Position numbers and translations under genes: made by a program. Below the pieces are notes generated by a model, which saw only the letters and a program-made list of their open reading frames with translations, searched no databases and was not told the DNA's origin. DNA of 12,846 bases from CAYFMS01 sp964491425 (GTDB taxonomy: Bacteria > Patescibacteriota > Patescibacteriia > UBA9934), in contig CAZBFR010000025.1 in the NCBI GenBank assembly GCA_964491425.1, positions 1 to 12,846 of the forward strand. Direction: 5' to 3'. Positions 6,277 to 12,282 of this stretch are shown piece after piece. The stretch's first letter is position 1. Every line of letters starts with the position of its first letter.

Positions 6277-8352
6277 ATGGAAAGACGATCATACGAGTCA
6301 CGGATGGGAACGTCGACCGAAAATGAGAAACCCAATCCCAACTTGTCATTACTGTTGGAGGATGCCGGAGATATAACTGATCTTGACGATCAGCGTGATT
6401 TTTTTAATAAACACGATACTTATTTGAGATCGGGAGAGATTGCGGAGGATTTTTCGAAACTTTCGTTACAGGATCAGTGGGAGACGATAAGGAGAATGAG
6501 TCGATCGCCTGAGCTGGGTACATTTTTTGGAGCCGATCGCGTCATGTTAGCTTTTGCGGGAGAGTTGATCCGTGAAGGGAAACGCATAGACTCTTTACTT
6601 ACATCTCAAAATCTAGAAGAGAGGGTTGAGCTTATTTTTTTGACAAGGTCCTTGCTCGACGCCCTGGGCGATACGGCCGCCTCTGGTCGCGGCGCTTACT
6701 TTCAAGCTCGTTTGAAACACCTCGCTCTCCTAAAGGGATACCGCACGGATGAGCATCCAATTATTCGCGTTGCTGCTATCGGGGCATTGGGCGGCTTTGC
6801 TATGGAAGGCAGTGAGCATGTTTATGGAGAGAATTCACTTCGTCCGAATCTATGGGAGCCCGCCATTCATTTGGAAAATAAAAAGATGCAGAGTCAGGTA
6901 GCCCCAAGCGATCGATCGGTTCGTATCGATTATATGGCACGAGTTTCTAGAGACGCGATTGCTGGGGTTGACGATACGGGGTATGTGCAGGCTCTTGGCA
7001 GGTACCAAGATCAAAACGAGGTCGATTTTTTTCCTTTCGGGTCATTTTTAGATCGTCGAGAAAGCGGGGAGGGAGTTTCATACGGTGGCGGGCATGTGTT
7101 AAGAGAGTTTATGCGTCCCGTTTTACGTGAAGGACTGAAAAAAGAAATGCATGTTGATTTATGCGAACTGTCTCTTCGCGAACAGATTGAACTCTTTAAG
7201 TATTTAAATACATCGACTCCGGAGGAGGCAGAGGCGGTCTTTGCGAATGCGCGGGAATACGGGATTCCGTACTTACAGACATTCCTTGTTGCGGAGCGCC
7301 AACCGGAAGTGGTAGCAACGATTCAGACGCTTGCGCGAGGGGAGGATAAGGAAGGTGCACGTTCAATTTTTCAAACCTACGGGGAGATTGTGCTTGCGAT
7401 AGATAAGGAAGCGGAGGTAATGATACGGGAAAAAATGAAGGATTCAAGCACAATTGACACGGAGCTTCTTCGAAAACGGGTGAACGAGGAGTTGTTACAA
7501 AAAGCGGGGACATTTTTTAAAGAGGCAAGTCGGGCGGTATTAAGTGGAAATCAATATCAGCTCGAGGGGATTTTTAACGCTTATAAAAAAGAATCGCTCC
7601 TATTTTGCGGGCTTTTTAAATCGGCATTTGAAATTGGCGGGGAGGCGGTGATTGATCAGTTACGCGGAGTGGAGCTTTATTCGTGCGGTTCAAATGATCC
7701 TTTTCTAGATAGCGAGAGAGGTGCTATAGAAAAGATGATTAAGCGGAACTGGGACGAGCATGAATCGGTTATCCAAAAAGATGTGCTGGAGAATTACCGA
7801 AAGGCGGCGGATCCAACATCAGGAGCGAAGTTCTATTTGTTGAAAAAAGACGGGAGCCTTATTGGACTAATTAGATTTAATGAAATAGAGGCTCTTGGGG
7901 AGAGAATGGTGCAGGTCGGATCGTTCAATGTTGATCGATCCTTACAGGGTTCGATGATTGGAACCGCCTTTCTTGAACGCACACTCGGAATTGAGAGTGC
8001 GGATAAACCACTGTATGCGACCACTGTGATGGAGGATGCGATTTCTTCAGCCTACGTAAAACGATTCGGATTCGTTTTTCGTGGGGTGCATTTTTTGGAG
8101 GGTGGGATGATTGAGGCGAAAATGGTTAGAGACCATCGATTGAATGCTGAACGGGTCATAGAAAAGAAGGATCGCAAATCGTTTCGGATTGATCTTGTAA
8201 AGAATCGTGAAGATCTTATTCATCTGCTCGAACGGTGCGAGCATGACGACCTAATGATAACAAAATTTGACCGGGTAAGCGGTAGTTCGACCTTGCGAGA
8301 CGTGACCGTTGAGCCCATTTATTCTTTCGCTAAGTCCCAGAGGAAGGAATAG
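6277..8352 (+). CDS. Large hypothetical protein with C-terminal GNAT-like domain
   Basis: This 691-residue soluble protein has no signal peptide or membrane segment. Residues 1 to about 470 are mostly predicted helical and charged and I do not recognise the family. Residues about 473-605 resemble a GNAT N-acyltransferase: an entry helix region (NDPFLDSERGAIEKMIKRNW), a strand pair (FYLLKKDGSLIGLIRF), a motif-A-like segment VDRSLQGSMIGTAFLERTL from 552 where the acetyl-CoA pyrophosphate loop would sit, and a final YVKRFGFVFRG matching the usual motif-B end. The RxxGxG loop is imperfect (RSLQGSMIG), so catalysis is not assured. About 85 more residues follow. Its own leaderless-type promoter makes it a separate transcript. 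The last 34 bp overlap the convergent trmB-like gene. The substrate is unknown. Confidence 0.8.
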   Translation: MERRSYESRMGTSTENEKPNPNLSLLLEDAGDITDLDDQRDFFNKHDTYLRSGEIAEDFSKLSLQDQWETIRRMSRSPELGTFFGADRVMLAFAGELIREGKRIDSLLTSQNLEERVELIFLTRSLLDALGDTAASGRGAYFQARLKHLALLKGYRTDEHPIIRVAAIGALGGFAMEGSEHVYGENSLRPNLWEPAIHLENKKMQSQVAPSDRSVRIDYMARVSRDAIAGVDDTGYVQALGRYQDQNEVDFFPFGSFLDRRESGEGVSYGGGHVLREFMRPVLREGLKKEMHVDLCELSLREQIELFKYLNTSTPEEAEAVFANAREYGIPYLQTFLVAERQPEVVATIQTLARGEDKEGARSIFQTYGEIVLAIDKEAEVMIREKMKDSSTIDTELLRKRVNEELLQKAGTFFKEASRAVLSGNQYQLEGIFNAYKKESLLFCGLFKSAFEIGGEAVIDQLRGVELYSCGSNDPFLDSERGAIEKMIKRNWDEHESVIQKDVLENYRKAADPTSGAKFYLLKKDGSLIGLIRFNEIEALGERMVQVGSFNVDRSLQGSMIGTAFLERTLGIESADKPLYATTVMEDAISSAYVKRFGFVFRGVHFLEGGMIEAKMVRDHRLNAERVIEKKDRKSFRIDLVKNREDLIHLLERCEHDDLMITKFDRVSGSSTLRDVTVEPIYSFAKSQRKE

Positions 8353-9077
8353 ATGTTTTTTAAAAGTTTTGCAATCGATTCGTCACGGATAAGGATAGTA
8401 ATAAGATGGTTATTTTCAGGGCTTACGATAAGGGCTGTGTTGTCGTATAGTTGAAGGTTTGCGCTGAAATTCATCGGAAAGTTTTTGAGAAAGCGGAATT
8501 GTGTAAAGTTTTTATCATGTGTTTTATAGAATTCACGTGTCGCTTCCGTATCGGGGAGCAGGATGTGTTTACTCACTCCTTTCTTGATACGCTTCTTTGA
8601 ATATTGATCATTAAATTTTCCAACTTGGTCGATAAGGATTTCAGGGTTAATCATTGTCAAAATTGGTTCCTTTGCGAGGAGGGTGTCGTCAAAGGCGGTT
8701 ACAAGTCCGTCCATTCCTTCAAAGATTTCAATCGAGGGGCGGCCGAGGGTTTTATTAAGGTCACTCGCGATAAAGGGAAGGGTAGCGGAAAGCTCGGCCT
8801 TTGTCCGTTCAAGGAGTTTTTTACGGTCTTCAAAGAGTTGCCAAAGGATCGACGGGTCGCGGGGCTCAAATACCGTTTGCTTTCCCTCGATTGCGCTAAT
8901 AAGGCCCTTGTTTTGGAGGCTTCCGAGAACATGATAGAGATTTGCTCGTTTAAGCGACGTTTTTGGGACAAGATCGCTCGCTTTTGCCCGGCCAAGGCTT
9001 AAAAGAGCTTCGAACACTTCGATTTCACCCTCGGAAAGCCCGAGATCTTTAAGGACAGGGTATTTAGATTGCGCCAT
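8319..9077 (-). CDS. TrmB-family transcriptional regulator
   Basis: This 252-residue protein has an N-terminal winged helix-turn-helix at about 10-70 (LGLSEGEIEVFEALLSLGRAKASDLVPKT, then ANLYHVLGSLQNKGLI, then a wing around EGKQTVFEPRDP), the pattern of the TrmB domain. A charged helix likely to form a coiled coil (about 75-105) and a C-terminal alpha/beta domain complete it. Archaeal TrmB proteins sense sugars through their C-terminal region; here the effector is unknown. The start at 9077 is 8 bases after a TAGACT -10 box. The 3' end overlaps the convergent GNAT-tailed gene by 34 bp, so their expression may interfere. The palindromic AT-rich stretch upstream (9141-9228) is a plausible place for autoregulation. 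A sugar link to the pentose genes is possible but not shown. Confidence 0.87.
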   Translation of the reverse strand: MAQSKYPVLKDLGLSEGEIEVFEALLSLGRAKASDLVPKTSLKRANLYHVLGSLQNKGLISAIEGKQTVFEPRDPSILWQLFEDRKKLLERTKAELSATLPFIASDLNKTLGRPSIEIFEGMDGLVTAFDDTLLAKEPILTMINPEILIDQVGKFNDQYSKKRIKKGVSKHILLPDTEATREFYKTHDKNFTQFRFLKNFPMNFSANLQLYDNTALIVSPENNHLITILIRDESIAKLLKNIYSFLWDLAKE

Positions 9078-9085
9078 ATATGGAT

Positions 9086-9091
9086 AGTCTA
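9086..9091 (-). promoter_or_regulatory. Probable -10 box of the trmB-like gene
   Basis: TAGACT reads 9091 to 9086 on the minus strand with eight bases to the ATG, the same geometry as rpiB. The predicted leader is about 2 nt. No convincing -35. Confidence 0.4.
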
Positions 9092-9103
9092 GTCGATTTT
9101 GAC

Positions 9104-9240
9104 AGTTTAGGGGAGGGTTTTATCCCCCTGTACTTACCCTGTTATTGTACCCATTTTCGTGCTTATTGTCAATAATAGGTTTAATACAACTATAAATAAA
9201 CATGCCGAAATAATGGCTAATATTAGCCCGTTTTAATCTA
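9104..9240. promoter_or_regulatory. AT-rich intergenic region with palindromes (possible operators)
   Basis: This spacer separates the divergent trmB-like gene and the structured-RNA promoter and has no credible ORF. It holds a GGGGA/TCCCC stem (about 9110-9126), a perfect 13-nt palindrome TTATTGTCAATAA at 9163-9175, a second TTATTGT at 9142-9148 exactly 21 bp (two helical turns) from the first, and a perfect 14-nt palindrome GGCTAATATTAGCC at 9215-9228 followed by CGTTTT. These look like protein-binding sites, perhaps for the adjacent TrmB-type regulator; the last could also be a weak terminator. The assignment is inference. Confidence 0.4.
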
Positions 9241-9285
9241 CGGTGTCAGTTTTGATTTGACAAAAACCGTGGATTATGCTATAGT
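9240..9285 (+). promoter_or_regulatory. Strong sigma70 promoter with inverted repeat over the -35
   Basis: TTGACA at 9257-9262, a 17-bp spacer ending in TGC, and TATAGT at 9280-9285 form a near-consensus promoter with an extended -10; expected +1 is near 9292. An inverted repeat of ACGG/TGTCA (9240-9248) with TGACA/ACCGT (9258-9270) overlaps the -35, a plausible operator. The stretch GTTTTGATTTGACAAAA closely matches one at the second strong promoter (12368 onward). Confidence 0.85.
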
Positions 9286-9291
9286 GGGTCT

Positions 9292-9869
9292 ATGGCCGAA
9301 ACGATACGAAACCAGGAGGCCAGTTCCTTACAAACTTCTTTGCTCCGCGGGTAGTAGTGGTCGCAACTCGCGATCAGGCCTTTAGAGAGGCTCCTACCTG
9401 TGAAGCAAATCGTCCGCAATCGCGTAACGATTGCTTCTAAACAATATTGTTCTTACGAGTGCGCTGGGGCGTGATTCCCGAAAGGTGAGTCGTGCGCCTA
9501 GCACTCCTAATAACAGAGAGGAGAGTTCATTCACAATTAAAGAGCGTCATTACTCTAGCGTCTACCGCTACTAAATACGTGTATCCCGTACGACCGATTG
9601 GCCGAATACGGGGAGGGTACACCTTAGTAGACAGGGGAGGCCGGAGATTGGCGCGGTATGCGACTGTGTCGCTACCTTTGCTTCGCAAGTGGGTTCATTT
9701 TCCACGGTGCGGATTAAGGGGAGCGGTGCAGGTCGGGATGGCAACATCTCGATTTGAGCCGATCAATTCAAAAGAGGGGCGTGGTGGCGCTTTTGCCACT
9801 TTGTCCCAAAACCTTTGCGTGGGTCCACGCGACGTTCTTCCGCCGTTCTTCGTCATAGAACCGGCATAT
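9292..9869 (+). ncRNA. Large structured RNA or leader, family unknown
   Basis: About 580 nt without a credible gene, starting at a strong promoter. By eye it folds into a long series of helices: a three-stem junction closed by CGGGTAG (9348-9354) with CTACCTG (9394-9400), holding GGTCGC/GCGATC and GCCT/AGGC arms; 9402-9437 (11 bp with one bulged A); 9458-9505, a long irregular helix capped by GAAA; CTACTAA/TTAGTAG (9568-9574, 9624-9630) enclosing GTGTA/TACAC and CCCGTA/TACGGG; 9655-9676 (9 bp with one bulge); TTGC/GCAA (9678-9688); GTGG/CCAC (9689-9705); 9733-9752 (8 bp, GCAA tetraloop); GTGGC/GCCAC (9784-9799); GCGTG/CACGC (9817-9830). There is no terminator before the SD of the next gene, so it may be its 5' leader. 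It lacks the signatures of RNase P RNA, tmRNA and SRP RNA. A member of a giant ornate class such as GOLLD or ROOL is conceivable but unproven. Confidence 0.6.
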
Positions 9870-9879
9870 GGAGGCCACC

Positions 9880-10269
9880 ATGGCCGCCAAGTATCCCGAG
9901 GAAGTTCAGGCAGCCATCACAGCCGCCGAAGCCCTCCCGGCCCACCGCCTCGGCCGCCGCATGTTTGGGGAGTTCACTTCCCAGACAAGCGTCCGCGTGT
10001 CGGACCTCCAGTGGGAGGTCTTCGAAAAAAAGTATGGGGAGATTGTCCTCCCCACGGGATCGGCCACCGTCGTTCGCCGCTGGTCAGTTCGGGACCAGTG
10101 CGGGTACGACAATGCTGGCGCGCTTGCCGCGCGCCGGGTGTCGGCGAGCGGCATCTACGCCCCCGCCGATGGCGTGAATACGGACATTTGCGCCTACTGC
10201 GGGTCCGACAACGGCCCTGACGGGGAATTCCGTCAGGGCTTCGACTGTGGGGTGTGCGGGGGAAACTGA
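9880..10269 (+). CDS. Small zinc-ribbon protein, hypothetical
   Basis: This 129-residue protein ends in a clear metal-binding module, Cys104-x2-Cys107-x15-Cys123-x2-Cys126. The N-terminal 100 residues are not recognised. The start at ATG 9880 is fixed by GGAGG at 9870-9874, five bases upstream; an in-frame ATG at 9868 would sit on the SD itself. The gene is visibly richer in G+C than the left block and carries an unusual number of perfect hairpins in its coding sequence: GACCTCC/GGAGGTC (10003-10020), GGGGAG/CTCCCC (10036-10053), CTGGTC/GACCAG (10080-10098), GGCGCGC/GCGCGCC (10117-10135), and a 10-bp stem at 10214-10239 between the two Cys pairs. It is the first gene after the structured leader. 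A nucleic-acid or protein-binding role is possible; the function is unknown. Confidence 0.75.
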   Translation: MAAKYPEEVQAAITAAEALPAHRLGRRMFGEFTSQTSVRVSDLQWEVFEKKYGEIVLPTGSATVVRRWSVRDQCGYDNAGALAARRVSASGIYAPADGVNTDICAYCGSDNGPDGEFRQGFDCGVCGGN

Positions 10270-10475
10270 CCTCGCACATACCGCCGCTCCTAGTTCGGGA
10301 GGGTAAATAACGAGCGCGCCATCTGTCGCCATAACAGACGCACTCGATGCCATAGCAAGTATGCACTACTTGCTATGGCACTCGACTAAACCGACGACGA
10401 TTATGTCGAAGGTTTTGAGAGTAGAAATCCTGGGCATTGAGCTCGGGTCGGTGGGCACACTGGCTTTTCCATATA
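10270..10475 (+). other. Structured intergenic spacer with 14-bp perfect hairpin
   Basis: No gene or clear promoter. TGCCATAGCAAGTA (10348-10361) and TACTTGCTATGGCA (10367-10380) form a perfect 14-bp stem with loop TGCAC, flanked by two direct copies of GCACTCGA (10340-10347 and 10378-10385). Smaller stems precede it (CTCC/GGAG near 10295-10310; TCTGT/ACAGA 10322-10338) and follow it (CGAC/GTCG near 10394-10410). There is no U-run, so it does not look like an ordinary terminator. It may be a processing site or a structured link between two genes of one transcript. Confidence 0.65.
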
Positions 10476-10485
10476 GGAGGCACAC

Positions 10486-11391
10486 ATGCGTATCAACTTC
10501 ACGTTCGGACAGGTCCTGGATTTCGGCACCCTTCCTGCCAACAGCATCGCGTTGGACGGGGCCTGCCAGGGTCCCGCCGTGGACGCCGCCACCCGGCGGT
10601 TCTCCTTCGACCACCACGCCGGATGCGTCCGGTTGGTGACGCTCGCGACCTGTCAGCAGGTCGCGACGGCTATCCGTCTGGGGCTCGTCGTCGACGAGCA
10701 GACGGAGGTCGTGATCAATGATATCGACGCGGACACGACGCTGTCCGTGTGGTTGCTCCTGAACCCCGAGCGCGTCAACGAGGCCAAGGTGGCCGAGTTG
10801 ATCGAGCGCGTGGGGCTCACGGACGCTCACGGTCCGATCTTCGTGCCGCATCCCATCCACCGGGAGCTGGCTCCGCCCTGGGGGTCCAAGGATCCCCAGA
10901 CCCTGGATATGCTCCAGGGGTTCCTCGCGAAGGTCACCGCCTTCGCGGACGGAACCTGGCAGGAGCCGGCGGCTCGGCCCGAGCGGCTGGCGGACGGATT
11001 CGGCTGGCACCCGGTCCGCGGCTGGTTCACCCTCACGGGCGTCACCGGCTTCGACACCGCGTACGGCGAGGGGGCGCTCGTCGCCGTTCTGTACACCGAC
11101 GCCCCCCACGGGACGCGGATGTACACGGTCGGCAAGAGGTCCGACCTCGTGCCGTTCCCGGTCGGACCCGGTGCGCGCGCCCGGCCGCCGCAGTCCGCGG
11201 CGGATTACATCGAGGACACCCTCCTCGGCCGGCTCGCGCTGGCCGAGCTTGAGGGGAACCCCGAGCAGGCCCACGCCGCCAACTGGGGCGGCGCCACCAC
11301 GGTCGGTGGCTCGCCCCGCAACCCGGACGGCTCGCAGAGCCGGCTCACCCCGGAGCAGGTGCTGGAGATCTGCAAGAGCTTCACAAGCTAG
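10486..11391 (+). CDS. Conserved-type protein with DHH and DxDxD motifs (possible phosphoesterase)
   Basis: This 301-residue soluble protein starts at ATG 10486, five bases after an excellent AGGAGG. Residues 39-49 read RFSFDHHAGCVR and residues 78-83 NDIDAD, resembling the metal-binding motifs of DHH-type phosphoesterases, in particular the RFDHH of MYG1-like members. The DHH precedes the Asp-rich motif, opposite to the RecJ order, so a RecJ-like nuclease is not implied. The C-terminal part has NWGGATTVGGSPR (266-278), then RLTPEQVLEICKSF. G/C is strongly preferred at third positions. The gene carries striking hairpins: a perfect 10-bp stem at 10643-10666, GCTCGTC/GACGAGC (10683-10699), a 9-bp stem at 10878-10899, a 7-bp stem at 10901-10919 and an 8-bp stem at 10926-10947. 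A metal-dependent hydrolase is my best guess; the substrate is unknown. Confidence 0.75.
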   Translation: MRINFTFGQVLDFGTLPANSIALDGACQGPAVDAATRRFSFDHHAGCVRLVTLATCQQVATAIRLGLVVDEQTEVVINDIDADTTLSVWLLLNPERVNEAKVAELIERVGLTDAHGPIFVPHPIHRELAPPWGSKDPQTLDMLQGFLAKVTAFADGTWQEPAARPERLADGFGWHPVRGWFTLTGVTGFDTAYGEGALVAVLYTDAPHGTRMYTVGKRSDLVPFPVGPGARARPPQSAADYIEDTLLGRLALAELEGNPEQAHAANWGGATTVGGSPRNPDGSQSRLTPEQVLEICKSFTS

Positions 11392-11628
11392 CGGGATTCT
11401 GGATCATGACCAGGTAAAATACATGTCCCGTGACTTGATCGGGTGAGATTAAGCAGATGGTTCCGGATCCGTATCGTCCTTAGGGACAAAATAATCCGAA
11501 GCACTCGATGGGAGCTCGCGCTATGCATTCGCGCTGAGCTCTCCTCGATCGAGATTCTGACTATGGTCAGAGTTTCAATCGAGGATTCGATGAACCGCCA
11601 ATCAATGGCGCGTCGCAATACTCACGTT
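11392..11628 (+). other. Structured intergenic spacer with tandem hairpins
   Basis: About 240 nt without a credible gene. Helices in order: CGGGA (11392-11396) with TCCCG (11426-11430) enclosing CTGG/CCAG; CGGAT (11464-11468) with ATCCG (11494-11498) enclosing GTCC-TTAG-GGAC; a 12-bp stem with one bulged T from 11510 to 11543; a 19-position hairpin from 11543 to 11584 with a four-base TATG loop, two G-T wobbles and one C-A mismatch; and CGCC/GGCG near 11597-11611. The stem at 11510 directly follows GCACTCGATG (11501-11510), an exact 10-mer repeat of 10340-10349. It probably belongs to one RNA with the preceding and following genes. Confidence 0.62.
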
Positions 11629-11638
11629 GGAGGCCGTC

Positions 11639-11944
11639 ATGGCCAAGATTCGAACCGTTCGCGTGCGTTCCGCGCGCGTCATCTTGAAGGCCCTCGAAGC
11701 GGGTTGGACCCCGCTTCACTGGTGCCCGTCGTCCAGATTTCGGGAGTGGGGGGAGCTCGAAATGAACTCCCCCGAATTTGCCAATAGGAGATCCTTTGAC
11801 CGAGCTTGGGTTCGGCTGAAGGATCAGGCTACGGTGGCCTGTCCCTGCTGTGGGGCGGGCACGAACAAGCTCACGGAGGCCGAGAACAGGGCCTTCGAGG
11901 AGCGGATTGTGGCGATCGTCGGGGATCGCCCCAGGTTTGGGTGA
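11639..11944 (+). CDS. Small CPCC-motif protein, hypothetical
   Basis: This 101-residue basic protein has Arg/Lys-rich ends, Trp residues at 23, 28, 37 and 57, and a Cys68-Pro-Cys-Cys71-Gly knuckle in its second half, with a lone Cys29 earlier. One CxxC pair is not enough for a full zinc site alone, so it may bind metal by dimerising or with another protein. GGAGG at 11629-11633 lies five bases before ATG 11639; the context GGAGGCC-N3-ATGGCC matches that of the 9880 gene. Its stop TGA overlaps the next ATG by one base (TGATG), so the two are coupled. The coding sequence has an 8-bp perfect stem (11696-11717), GGGGGAG/CTCCCCC (11749-11773) and GGCGATC/GATCGCC (11911-11930). The function is unknown. 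Confidence 0.68.
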   Translation: MAKIRTVRVRSARVILKALEAGWTPLHWCPSSRFREWGELEMNSPEFANRRSFDRAWVRLKDQATVACPCCGAGTNKLTEAENRAFEERIVAIVGDRPRFG

Positions 11945-12273
11945 TGGCTCCGAAAGTCATCTGTCTTACCTGTCCGTTTTGCGGGCAGGTGGGCGAATAT
12001 GACAGGCAAAACCCCCCGGACGACGGAGATCGTTGTCCGTGTGGGGCAGAGGTCTCTTTCCTCATCGACCGTTACGTTGAAGCTGGGAAGAGAGATGTCG
12101 AGCGTCGGGTTCGCGAGAGCTTCATGCACGACGAAAACGACCTCGAAGGTCTCGACGCCCGCGTGCGTGTCGAGTTCGAGGTTGTGCCGGCGGTCTATAC
12201 CGTCAAGACGGGGGACGATGACTATGTCGAAACCCTCGTAATCGATGCGCTTTTTGGACGGCACGTCCGTTAA
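11944..12273 (+). CDS. Small zinc-ribbon protein, hypothetical
   Basis: This 109-residue protein opens with a cysteine cluster: Cys7, Cys10-Pro-Phe-Cys13-Gly and Cys31-Pro-Cys33-Gly, a plausible zinc ribbon at the N-terminus. The rest is acidic (DENDLEGLDAR, KTGDDDYVETL) with an alternating pattern suggesting strands. The start at ATG 11944 overlaps the previous gene's TGA by one base. The reading frame extends further upstream but only with rare starts inside the previous gene. Its mRNA holds a 9-bp stem at 11968-11990 covering the first Cys pair and a 13-bp stem with a 3-nt bulge at 12141-12181. The neighbouring gene also has a CPCCG motif, so the pair may act together. The function is unknown. 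Confidence 0.72.
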   Translation: MAPKVICLTCPFCGQVGEYDRQNPPDDGDRCPCGAEVSFLIDRYVEAGKRDVERRVRESFMHDENDLEGLDARVRVEFEVVPAVYTVKTGDDDYVETLVIDALFGRHVR

Positions 12274-12282
12274 CGCATTACT

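Noticed and set aside
9104..9290. A tRNA or attachment site marking integration of the right block
   Set aside because: No tRNA cloverleaf and no direct repeat between this junction and the right end could be found by eye, so integration is not shown.
9292..9869. RNase P RNA, tmRNA, SRP RNA, rRNA fragment or self-splicing intron
   Set aside because: The conserved strings I would look for (for example the RNase P GAGGAAAGTCC core, a tmRNA tRNA-like 3' end with a TTCGAATCC arm, the SRP GGAAGGAAGCAGCC loop, or a group II domain V) are not visible. A covariance search is still needed.
9492..10220. A 242-codon plus-strand open frame across the structured region, from a GTG
   Set aside because: It has no SD, starts inside the long helix at 9458-9505, is rich in Arg/Pro/Gly without recognisable motifs, and overlaps the well-supported gene at 9880 in another frame.
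10340..10385. CRISPR repeats
   Set aside because: The repeated GCACTCGA is too short and irregularly spaced, and there is no repeat-spacer periodicity anywhere in the window.
10366..11274. A 302-codon minus-strand open frame opposite the DHH-motif gene
   Set aside because: Long antisense frames are expected opposite GC-rich genes. The product is low-complexity Arg/Gly/Pro-rich, and the plus-strand gene has a perfect SD and sensible motifs.
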